Assembly: GCA_945870475.1 (NCBI GenBank)
Contig: CAMBSR010000131.1
Coordinates: forward strand, 1-6,608
DNA: 6,608 bases
Direction of reading: 5' to 3'
Origin: Phycisphaera mikurensis NBRC 102666
Lineage (GTDB): Bacteria > Planctomycetota > Phycisphaerae > Phycisphaerales > SM1A02
Below, one piece after another: positions 1-6,608 of this stretch. Position 1 is the first letter of the stretch; the number at the start of each line of letters is the position of its first letter. Made by a program: the position numbers and the translations under genes. The notes below the pieces were generated by a model. The model was given only the letters and a program-made list of their open reading frames with translations, had not been told where the DNA came from and did not search any database.

Positions 1-255
1 ATCCCCGAGGATCGGCGGGATGTACCCCGTCTCGGCGCGGAACCGCGTCATGCCTGCGACGATCGAGTTCATCAGGAACTCGGTGTTCGCCACGCGCGCC
101 CGGCGCGCGGCGTAGCCGAGGCCGACCACGAGCGTCGAGATCACGCCGATCACGATGCCGAGCACCACCAGGATCTCGACCACGGTGAAGCCGCGGCCGA
201 GCCCTGCCCAATGACCTGCCGGACGCCCGAGGCCCGTGCGGCGGGACGAACCCAT
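1..255 (-). CDS. Type IV prepilin / pseudopilin, N-terminal part (runs off left edge)
   Basis: Reading leftward from ATG at 255, 85 codons are open to the window edge with no stop. Residues 1-22 form a basic, Gly/Arg-rich leader ending in Gly22. It is followed by FTVVEILVVLGIVIGVIS, the classic class III signal: prepilin peptidase cleaves after the Gly, Phe becomes residue +1, and Glu27 is the conserved Glu at mature position 5. The hydrophobic helix runs to about residue 47, and then comes an Arg-rich turn and an amphipathic stretch containing RFRAETGYIPP, reminiscent of the GspG/GspH-like pseudopilin 'YPP' region. The product would be an inner-membrane subunit assembled into a pilus or pseudopilus by the upstream PilB/PilC machinery. 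Its ATG overlaps the PilC stop (TGATG), and a weak GAAGGG at 265-270 may serve as ribosome binding site, which suggests translational coupling. The C-terminal domain is missing, so major pilin, minor pilin and pseudopilin cannot be told apart. Confidence 0.88.
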   Translation of the reverse strand, partial: MGSSRRTGLGRPAGHWAGLGRGFTVVEILVVLGIVIGVISTLVVGLGYAARRARVANTEFLMNSIVAGMTRFRAETGYIPPILGD

Positions 256-1553
256 CACTTGCCGCCCTTCTGGCCGGAGACGCTCTCGATCATGCTGACG
301 AGCGGGAGGAACAGCGCCAGAACGATGGTTCCGACGATGCCGCCCAGGATCACCACCATGAACGGCTCCAGCAGGCTCAGGAGGCTGGCCACCGCGACGT
401 CCACTTCCTCGTCGTAGTTGTCGGCGATCTTCATGAGCATCACGTCCAGGTCACCGGTCTCCTCGCCGACGTCGATCATGTTGACGACGATGGCGTCGCA
501 GACCTTCGCCTTGCGGAGCGGACCGGCGAACGTCTCGCCTTCCTTGATGCTGTCGTGGACGCTGCCAAGGGCCTTCTCGAACACCCAGTTGCCCGAGGTC
601 TCCTTGGTGATGGTGATGGCCTCCAGGATGGGCACGCCCGCCGCCACCAGCGTTCCGAGCGTCCGGGTGAAGCGGGCCACCGTGGTCTTCTGCACCAGGT
701 TGCCGATCACGGGGATCTTCAGGATGATCCAGTCGAACGCGGCACGGCCGTACCCGGTCTTTCGTATCACCTTCAGCAGGAAGAAGATGATGAACGGCGC
801 CGCCATGATCCAGATCACGCCGGGCACCCGTTGGTCGGGGCTGGCGCTGCCGGCGATCCACTTGCTGGCCGAGACCAGCCAGAGCGTCAGGGCCGGGAGC
901 TTCACGTTGAAGTCGTTGAAGATCTCCTGGAACTTCGGGATCACGAAGTACATGATGCCGGTCACGATCGCCACGGCGATGAGGATGACCACCGTCGGGT
1001 AGATGAGGGCGCCCTTGATGCGCGAACGCAGGCGCTGGCCCTTCTCCATGAAGTCCGCCAGGCGCTGCAGGATCACGTCGAGCACGCCGCCGATCTCGCC
1101 GGCCTTCACCATCTTGGTGTAGAGGCGGTCGAAGGCCTTGGGGTGGCGTGCGAAGGCGTCGCTGAGGGTGTTGCCGCCCTCGACGTCCTCGCAGACGGTC
1201 TCGAGGATGGTCTTGAGCTTCCCGGGCTTCTGCTGGCTCTCCAGGATCTGGAGCGACCGCAGGAGCGGCAGGCCGGCGTCCTGCAGCGTGGAGAGCTGGC
1301 GGGTGAAGAGCACGCGGCGCTTGAGGGGCACGCCGCCGAAGGAGAGGTTGAGGCCACCGCCCTTCTTCTTTTTCTTCTTGTCCGGCGCCACGTTCGGCTT
1401 GGCAGCACCGCCGCCCTTCTGCTCGCGCACCGTGGTCGGGTAGAGACCGTCGCTGCGCAGCTTCATGATGGCGTCGTCGCTGCTGGTGGCGTCGATGGTG
1501 CCCTTCTGGGTCTTCCCGGACGCGTTCATCGCCTCGTATGCATAGGTAGGCAT
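255..1553 (-). CDS. pilC: PilC/GspF-type inner-membrane platform protein
   Basis: This 432-residue protein has the family's usual length. It sits in the inner membrane and couples the cytoplasmic PilB/PilT hexamers to pilin insertion and removal. An N-terminal cytoplasmic segment (MPTYAYEAMNASGK, 1-45) matches the usual PilC start. It is followed by a low-complexity Gly/Lys linker with six consecutive lysines (59-64). There are two T2SSF domains, about 82-205 (FTRQLSTLQDAGLPLLRSL, GGNTLSDAF, KAGEIGGVLDVIL) and about 293-420 (RFTRTLGTLVAAGVPILEA, MIDVGEETGDLDVML). Predicted membrane segments are about 184-206, 245-264 and 395-420. I chose ATG 1553 over an in-frame ATG at 1640 because the extra 29 residues lie inside pilB2 and do not look like PilC, while GAGGA sits 11 nt before 1553. 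It follows pilB2 by 7 bp and overlaps the prepilin start by one base. The lysine tract is encoded by a purine-only stretch at 1361-1379. The domain phrases recall planctomycete PilC proteins (from memory). Confidence 0.95.
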   Translation of the reverse strand: MPTYAYEAMNASGKTQKGTIDATSSDDAIMKLRSDGLYPTTVREQKGGGAAKPNVAPDKKKKKKGGGLNLSFGGVPLKRRVLFTRQLSTLQDAGLPLLRSLQILESQQKPGKLKTILETVCEDVEGGNTLSDAFARHPKAFDRLYTKMVKAGEIGGVLDVILQRLADFMEKGQRLRSRIKGALIYPTVVILIAVAIVTGIMYFVIPKFQEIFNDFNVKLPALTLWLVSASKWIAGSASPDQRVPGVIWIMAAPFIIFFLLKVIRKTGYGRAAFDWIILKIPVIGNLVQKTTVARFTRTLGTLVAAGVPILEAITITKETSGNWVFEKALGSVHDSIKEGETFAGPLRKAKVCDAIVVNMIDVGEETGDLDVMLMKIADNYDEEVDVAVASLLSLLEPFMVVILGGIVGTIVLALFLPLVSMIESVSGQKGGK

Positions 1554-1560
1554 GGGGCGT

Positions 1561-3330
1561 TCAATCCTCGCTGAGGGTCTCGCGGACGACTTCGTCGATG
1601 GTCGTCTGCCCGTCGTAGATGGAAAGCAGGCCACACTCACGGAGTGTGCGCATGCCGTACTTGCGAGCCGCGTGGCGCAGCACCGCGGTGCTGCCCTGGC
1701 TCATGATGATCTCGCGCATGTCGTCGTTCATGGCCATGATCTCGAAGATGGCCAGGCGGCCCTTGTAGCCGCTCTTGTTGCAGCGCTCGCAGCCGCGGCC
1801 GCGGAAGAAGGTGCGGCCGCCCACGTCCTGCGGGCGAAGCGACAGCTCCATGAGCTGCTCCTCGCTCGGCATGAACTCCTCCTTGCAGTTGGTGCAGATG
1901 CGGCGCGCCAGGCGCTGGGCGATGATCGCCTCGAGCGTGGCGGTCAGGAGGAAGCTCTCCACGCCCAGGTCGGTGAGACGCGCGATGCTGGACGGCGCGT
2001 CGTTGGTGTGGAGCGTGGTGAACACCAGGTGGCCCGTGAGCGACGCCTGGATGGAGATCTGCGCCGTCTCCAGGTCGCGCACCTCGCCCACCAGGATGAT
2101 GTCCGGGTCCTGTCGGAGGAAGCTGCGCAGGAGCTTGGCGAAGGTGAGCTCCTGGTCGTGGTTCACCTGGCACTGGACCGGGCCCGCGATGTCGTATTCC
2201 ACCGGGTCCTCGGCGGTGAGGATCTTGGTGTCCTCCTGGTTGAGCTCGTTCAGCGCCGCGTACAGCGTGGTGGTCTTGCCCGAGCCGGTGGGGCCGGTGA
2301 CGATCACGATGCCGTTGGGCTTGTTGATGAGCGTACGGACGTGCTCGAGGTCGTCGTCGCGCAGGCCGATGCGGTCGAGCGAGAGCTGCACGTTGGAGCG
2401 GTCGAGGACGCGGAGCACCACGCTCTCACCGAACATGGTGGGCAGCACGGCGACGCGCAGGTCCACCTGGCCCGAGGGAAGCGCCATCTCGATGCGGCCG
2501 TCCTGCGGCAGGCGGCGCTCGGAGATGTTGAGCTTGGCAAGCACCTTCACGCGGCTGACGAGCGGCATCGCCAGCGGCTTGGGCACCGGGAGCATCTCGT
2601 AGAGCACGCCGTCGATGCGGTAGCGCACCTTGAACTCGCTCTCGAACGGCTCCATGTGGATGTCGCTGGCCTTGTCGGCGATGGCCTGCATCAGGAGGTG
2701 GTTGAGGAGCTCGACCACCTTGTTGTCGCTCATCGCGTCGCCGAGCGTGGTCAGGTCGATGCTGGCGCTCGAGCGGCCGGCGGCGGCCTGCACCGCGGCG
2801 GAGTCCTGCTCGGCCAGGATCTTGCGGCCGGCGTCCGCCATGGACTTGCCGCCGTAGTGCCGCGCGATGGCGGCGTCGATCTGGTCAGGCGGAGCCACCA
2901 CGCACCGGACGCTGCCGAAGCCCATCACGTTCTTGAGGTCGTCGACGGCCCGGTAGTTGTCCCGGTTCTTCATCGCGATCACCAGCGCACGGGTGGCCGG
3001 CTCGTAGCCCACCGGCACCACCTTGTAGCTGTTGGCGGTGGCCGGCTGGATGGCCGCGATGACCCCCGGCGGAAGCTCCAGCGACGCCAGGTCGATGTAC
3101 TCGAACCCGAACTGCCCGGCGAGCGCGATCTCGATGTCCTGCTCGGTGATCTTGCCGGACTCCAGGAGGATCTGGCCGAGCTTCTTGCCCTTGTGGGTGC
3201 TCTGCTGCGCCGTGAGCGCCACCTGGACATCGTCTCGGGTCACCTTCCCCATCTTGGTGAGGACGCGGCCGAAGCGACGCTGCTTCAGTTCTTCGACGGG
3301 GACGGGGGTAAGGACACCTGGCTCGGGCAT
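1561..3330 (-). CDS. pilB: PilB-type T4P extension ATPase, second copy (PilB2)
   Basis: This 589-residue cytoplasmic hexameric ATPase powers pilin polymerisation with PilC. An N-terminal MshEN-type domain shows two 24-residue motifs at 19-42 (RFG...G28...L39...Q42) and 50-73 (KLG...G59...L70...Q73), the arrangement that binds cyclic di-GMP in MshE. A linker of about 165-200 leads to the N2 domain (KASDIHMEP, 220-228; LPQDGRI, 274-280). The ATPase core has Walker A GPTGSGKTT (346-354), Asp box TAEDPVEY (372-379), RQDPDIILVGEVRD with Walker B Glu416, and His box TGHLVFTTLHTND (432-444). A zinc tetracysteine follows, CTNC 479-482 and CERC 514-517, typical of PilB/GspE and absent from PilT. I chose ATG 3330 because AGGAG lies 7 nt upstream; an in-frame ATG at 3393 would add 21 Arg-rich residues unlike the family. 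It is followed closely by pilC. GspE of a type II secretion system is the alternative name; the neighbouring PilT favours T4P. Confidence 0.95.
   Translation of the reverse strand: MPEPGVLTPVPVEELKQRRFGRVLTKMGKVTRDDVQVALTAQQSTHKGKKLGQILLESGKITEQDIEIALAGQFGFEYIDLASLELPPGVIAAIQPATANSYKVVPVGYEPATRALVIAMKNRDNYRAVDDLKNVMGFGSVRCVVAPPDQIDAAIARHYGGKSMADAGRKILAEQDSAAVQAAAGRSSASIDLTTLGDAMSDNKVVELLNHLLMQAIADKASDIHMEPFESEFKVRYRIDGVLYEMLPVPKPLAMPLVSRVKVLAKLNISERRLPQDGRIEMALPSGQVDLRVAVLPTMFGESVVLRVLDRSNVQLSLDRIGLRDDDLEHVRTLINKPNGIVIVTGPTGSGKTTTLYAALNELNQEDTKILTAEDPVEYDIAGPVQCQVNHDQELTFAKLLRSFLRQDPDIILVGEVRDLETAQISIQASLTGHLVFTTLHTNDAPSSIARLTDLGVESFLLTATLEAIIAQRLARRICTNCKEEFMPSEEQLMELSLRPQDVGGRTFFRGRGCERCNKSGYKGRLAIFEIMAMNDDMREIIMSQGSTAVLRHAARKYGMRTLRECGLLSIYDGQTTIDEVVRETLSED
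1565..1569 (-). promoter_or_regulatory. Ribosome binding site of pilC, inside the end of pilB2
   Basis: GAGGA lies in the last two sense codons of pilB2, 11 nt before the pilC ATG at 1553. It supports the short PilC start and implies that pilC translation is coupled to termination of pilB2. The spacing is somewhat longer than ideal. Confidence 0.6.
2260..2298. repeat. 39-bp direct repeat, copy in pilB2 (Walker A region)
   Basis: This stretch is identical base for base to 5531-5569 in pilB1. It encodes the Walker A segment from the conserved Thr through Tyr (TGPTGSGKTTTLY). Both flanks diverge immediately. Conservation of the peptide together with shared codon preference may be enough to explain it. 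It is also long enough to matter for recombination between the two genes. Confidence 0.85.
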
Positions 3331-3337
3331 GTGCGGG

Positions 3338-3342
3338 CTCCT
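3338..3342 (-). promoter_or_regulatory. Ribosome binding site of pilB2
   Basis: AGGAG with a 7-nt spacer to ATG 3330. This is the best ribosome site near any candidate start of the gene and decides in favour of the MPEPG start over the longer in-frame version. Confidence 0.75.
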
Positions 3343-3370
3343 GCGACCAACTCTCAGCCGAGGCCGGCAG

Positions 3371-3388
3371 CCGCAGAGCGCTCTGCGG
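3371..3388. promoter_or_regulatory. 18-bp perfect palindrome in the pilB2 leader
   Basis: CCGCAGAGCGCTCTGCGG is a perfect inverted repeat with no spacer, centred about 50 bp before the pilB2 ATG. As DNA it has the symmetry expected of a dimeric regulator's operator. As RNA it could fold into a 7-bp GC-rich stem with a GCGC loop in the 5' leader upstream of the ribosome site. The sequence shows the symmetry directly; either function is inference. Confidence 0.5.
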
Positions 3389-3487
3389 GACACCGGGGGC
3401 CTGGTCCGATCCGGGCAGCCGAAGGGGCCACAAGGAAATACGGACGCAAGGCGCTGGCTGATGGCATGTTAGGGAACGATTTTTACG

Positions 3488-3516
3488 ATGATTGACGCTT
3501 CGATTCGTTGTGTCAG
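3488..3516 (-). promoter_or_regulatory. Candidate sigma-70-type promoter for pilB2-pilC-prepilin
   Basis: On the minus strand CTGACA (3516-3511, 5 of 6 to TTGACA) is followed after exactly 17 bp by AATCAT (3493-3488, 4 of 6 to TATAAT). It lies in the most AT-rich patch of a 255-bp gap between pilT and pilB2. Transcription would begin near 3480, leaving a leader of about 150 nt that includes the palindrome. The match is modest and planctomycete promoters are poorly known to me. Confidence 0.35.
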
Positions 3517-3550
3517 TTGCAAATCAAGACTGCGTTGCGGCGATCTCGGC

Positions 3551-3573
3551 GCCGTCCGGTCATGGACGACGGC
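3551..3573 (-). other. Hairpin just after pilT
   Basis: GCCGTC at 3551-3556 pairs with GACGGC at 3568-3573 around an 11-nt loop; an alternative inner GTCC/GGAC pairing is also possible. It begins 12 bp after the pilT stop, which is a doubled TGATGA. No T-tract follows on the minus strand, so I do not call it an intrinsic terminator. It could stabilise the 3' end of the pilB1-pilT message or help Rho-dependent termination. Confidence 0.3.
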
Positions 3574-3585
3574 CCATCAGGCTCA

Positions 3586-4737
3586 TCAGCCCTCGTGCTT
3601 CTCGTCGAGCTCGGCGCGGCCGACGTTGCCGCCGGCACGGTGGACCTTCTCGGTCATGTCGCCGGGATTGCGGCACTTGTCGATCATCTCCTCCGCCGAA
3701 ATCATGCCCTTGGAGTACAGGCTCCAGAGGTGGTCGTCGAGGAGCTGCATGCCGAACTTCTTGCCGGTCTGGATGGCCGAGTCGATGCGGAACGTCTTGT
3801 TCTCGCGGATCAGGTTGGAGATGGCGGGGGTGACCACCAGGAACTCATAACCGGCGACGCGGCCGGGCTTGTCCACGCGGGGGCACAGCACCTGGCTGAT
3901 GACCGCCAGGAGCGAGGTGGAGAGCTGCACGCGCACCTGCTCCTGCTGGTTGGTCGGGAAGGCGTCGATGATTCGGTTGATGGTGCCGGCGGCGCCCGTG
4001 GTGTGCAGGGTGCCGAACACAAGGTGGCCCGTCTCTGCGGCGCGGATGGCGGCCTCGATGGTCTCGAGGTCACGCATTTCGCCGACGAGGATCACGTCCG
4101 GGTCCTGTCGCAGCGCGCGCTTCAGCGCCTCGGAGAACGTGGGGACGTCGATGCCCAGCTCGCGCTGGTTGACCACTGACTTCTTGTGGTTGTGGTAATA
4201 CTCGACCGGGTCCTCCACCGTGATGATGTGGCGTTCCCAGTTGCTGTTGATGTAGTCGATCATCGTCGCGAGCGACGTCGTCTTGCCCGAGCCCGTGGGG
4301 CCGGTGATGACGAACAGTCCGCGCGGACGGCGGATCAGGTCCTTGCAGATCTCCGGGAGGCCGATCTGCTCGAAGCTGAGCAGGCGGTTCGGGATCTGGC
4401 GCAGCACCATGCTGATGACGCCCTTCTGCTTGAAGACCGAGACGCGGAAGCGGGCCGCGGTGCCGAAGGCGAAGCCGAAGTCGGTGCTCCCCTTCTCCTG
4501 CAGCTCCTGCTGGTTCTTCTCCGGCGTCACGCTCTTCATGAGCTGCATCATGTCCTCCGGCTCCAGCGTCTTGGTCGCCAGGTTGCGGAGGCGGCCGCTC
4601 AGGCGGATGGTCGGGGGACGGCCGCAGGAGAGGTGAAGGTCGGAGGCGTCCTGCTTGACGACGACGTCGAGCAGGCGGTCCATCTGCAGCGTGGGCTTGC
4701 CGGACTCGACGGTGGTCTGTGATTCTGCGCTTGACAT
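3586..4737 (-). CDS. pilT: PilT pilus retraction ATPase
   Basis: This 383-residue cytoplasmic hexameric ATPase drives pilus depolymerisation. The N-terminal PAS-like domain carries ASDLHLSCGRPP (31-42) and RFRVSVFKQKG (96-106). The core has Walker A GPTGSGKTT (146-154), Asp box TVEDPVEY (173-180), RQDPDVILVGEMRD with Walker B Glu220 (about 210-223), and His box TGHLVFGTLHTTGA (236-249). The PilT-specific C-terminal motif appears as AISNLIRE at 305-312 (usual AIRNLIRE), followed by AIQTGKKFGMQLLDDHL (321-337). There is no zinc tetracysteine and no MshEN domain, which separates it from the two flanking PilB proteins. The length is slightly above the usual 345-370 because of an N-terminal extension of about 18 residues and a charged tail. 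The start at 4737 has only a weak upstream AGGA, 15 nt away; Met19 (MDRLLDVV, resembling ordinary PilT starts) is an alternative. No in-frame start exists immediately upstream in the 67-bp spacer. It lies between pilB1 and pilB2. Confidence 0.95.
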   Translation of the reverse strand: MSSAESQTTVESGKPTLQMDRLLDVVVKQDASDLHLSCGRPPTIRLSGRLRNLATKTLEPEDMMQLMKSVTPEKNQQELQEKGSTDFGFAFGTAARFRVSVFKQKGVISMVLRQIPNRLLSFEQIGLPEICKDLIRRPRGLFVITGPTGSGKTTSLATMIDYINSNWERHIITVEDPVEYYHNHKKSVVNQRELGIDVPTFSEALKRALRQDPDVILVGEMRDLETIEAAIRAAETGHLVFGTLHTTGAAGTINRIIDAFPTNQQEQVRVQLSTSLLAVISQVLCPRVDKPGRVAGYEFLVVTPAISNLIRENKTFRIDSAIQTGKKFGMQLLDDHLWSLYSKGMISAEEMIDKCRNPGDMTEKVHRAGGNVGRAELDEKHEG

Positions 4738-4804
4738 GGGTTCGGCTCTGTTTCCTGGTGTGATCCGTGTCGCGACGGGAGGGACCGTCCGGCATGCTCC
4801 GTCT
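4738..4804 (-). other. Spacer between pilB1 and pilT with a weak hairpin
   Basis: This 67-bp spacer holds one small inverted repeat: GACGG at 4774-4778 and CCGTC at 4785-4789 around a 6-nt loop. There is no T-run and no convincing promoter, so pilB1 and pilT are probably co-transcribed. AGGA at 4753-4756 is the only ribosome-site-like sequence before pilT, and its spacing is poor. Confidence 0.4.
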
Positions 4805-6532
<1,728 letters not shown>

Positions 6533-6538
6533 ACGGGA

Positions 6539-6544
6539 CCTCCT
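6539..6544 (-). promoter_or_regulatory. Ribosome binding site of pilB1
   Basis: AGGAGG, a full anti-16S match, with a 6-nt spacer to TTG 6532. It fixes the unusual TTG start. A strong site paired with a weak start codon suggests tuned translation. Confidence 0.85.
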
Positions 6545-6608
6545 GACGCGCCACGACCCGCGGTGCGGTCACCCCTGCCGAGGGGCGTGCATCGCGAGCA
6601 TCATCTCT
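6545..6608 (-). other. Region upstream of pilB1 with a small hairpin
   Basis: On the minus strand CCCCT-CGGC-AGGGG (6585-6572) is a perfect 5-bp inverted repeat with a 4-base loop. A reading frame entering from the right edge ends at TGA 6571-6569 after twelve visible codons (EMMLAMHAPRQG), so this could be the tail of an upstream gene, but there is too little to support a call. No promoter is evident in the visible part. Confidence 0.25.

Larger units (their letters stand above)
3331..3585 (-). other. Intergenic region between pilT and pilB2
   Basis: These 255 bp are the only sizeable gap between genes in the window. I see no convincing small gene in it. In order along the minus strand it holds the post-pilT hairpin, an AT-richer promoter-like patch (about 3430-3535 contains most of the A/T runs), the 18-bp palindrome and the pilB2 ribosome site. 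The layout suggests that transcription of the upstream pair and the downstream trio can be controlled separately. Confidence 0.6.

Noticed and set aside
1361..1379. Possible programmed frameshift at the lysine-codon tract in pilC.
   Set aside because: The phase gives G-AAA-AAG, not an A-AAA-AAG heptamer in the zero frame, the PilC frame is complete without a shift, and no useful product is evident in the alternative frame.
1554..1640. Longer PilC starting at ATG 1640.
   Set aside because: The additional 29 residues are a shadow of the pilB2 C-terminus, and the family start MPTYAYEA at 1553 has its own ribosome site.
1552..3495. A 647-codon open frame on the plus strand, with similar long plus-strand frames at 555-1574, 3508-4179 and 4186-4722.
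   Set aside because: They lie opposite pilB2, pilC and pilT, are low-complexity and rich in His, Arg, Asp, Val and Leu, show no recognisable domain, and are expected antisense shadows of GC-rich genes with strong third-position bias.
3551..3573. Intrinsic terminator after pilT.
   Set aside because: The stem is present but no T-run follows on the minus strand; kept only as a hairpin.
3488..3585. Small plus-strand gene starting in the intergenic gap (ATG at 3488 or 3492).
   Set aside because: The frames only become long by running antisense through the end of pilT, and they carry no recognisable domain or convincing ribosome site.
6545..6608. C-terminal tail of an upstream gene ending at TGA 6571-6569.
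   Set aside because: Only twelve codons are visible, and one of three frames being open over such a length is expected by chance.

Overview
This 6.6 kb window is a GC-rich bacterial type IV pilus (T4P) / type II secretion-like assembly locus. All five recognisable genes lie on the minus strand and are read from the right edge to the left edge. The proteins are intact, carry complete ATPase motifs and are tightly packed. The PilC sequence, with its phrase FTRQLSTLQDAGLP, and the pairing of GspE/PilB-type ATPases with PilT resemble Planctomycetota loci as I remember them. That taxonomic call is an inference of moderate confidence; no marker gene is present.

Layout in transcription order: (1) 6533-6608, an upstream leader with a small hairpin and a perfect Shine-Dalgarno; (2) 4805-6532, a PilB/GspE-type extension ATPase with a TTG start (called PilB1 here); (3) a 67-bp spacer; (4) 3586-4737, the PilT retraction ATPase; (5) a 255-bp intergenic region holding an AT-richer promoter-like stretch and an 18-bp perfect palindrome; (6) 1561-3330, a second, clearly different PilB ATPase (PilB2); (7) 255-1553, the PilC platform protein, 7 bp after PilB2; (8) 1-255, the start of a prepilin overlapping the PilC stop by one base and running off the left edge.

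How they work together: PilB-type hexamers drive pilin polymerisation at the inner membrane through the PilC platform, PilT drives depolymerisation and retraction, and the prepilin is a filament or pseudopilus subunit cleaved by a prepilin peptidase not seen here. Both PilB proteins keep an N-terminal tandem MshEN-type motif, the family fold known to bind cyclic di-GMP in MshE, so pilus extension may be coupled to that second messenger. PilB2, PilC and the prepilin look like one translationally coupled unit, probably with its own promoter in the 255-bp gap. PilB1 and PilT form the preceding unit.

I do not see an undescribed system. The machinery is a recognisable T4P core. The points worth a second look are the two divergent extension ATPases flanking PilT, a four-residue tandem repeat linker and an altered pre-Walker-B segment in PilB1, the intergenic palindrome, and a 39-bp identical stretch shared by the two pilB genes. 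There are no RNA genes, mobile elements or CRISPR arrays that I can support.
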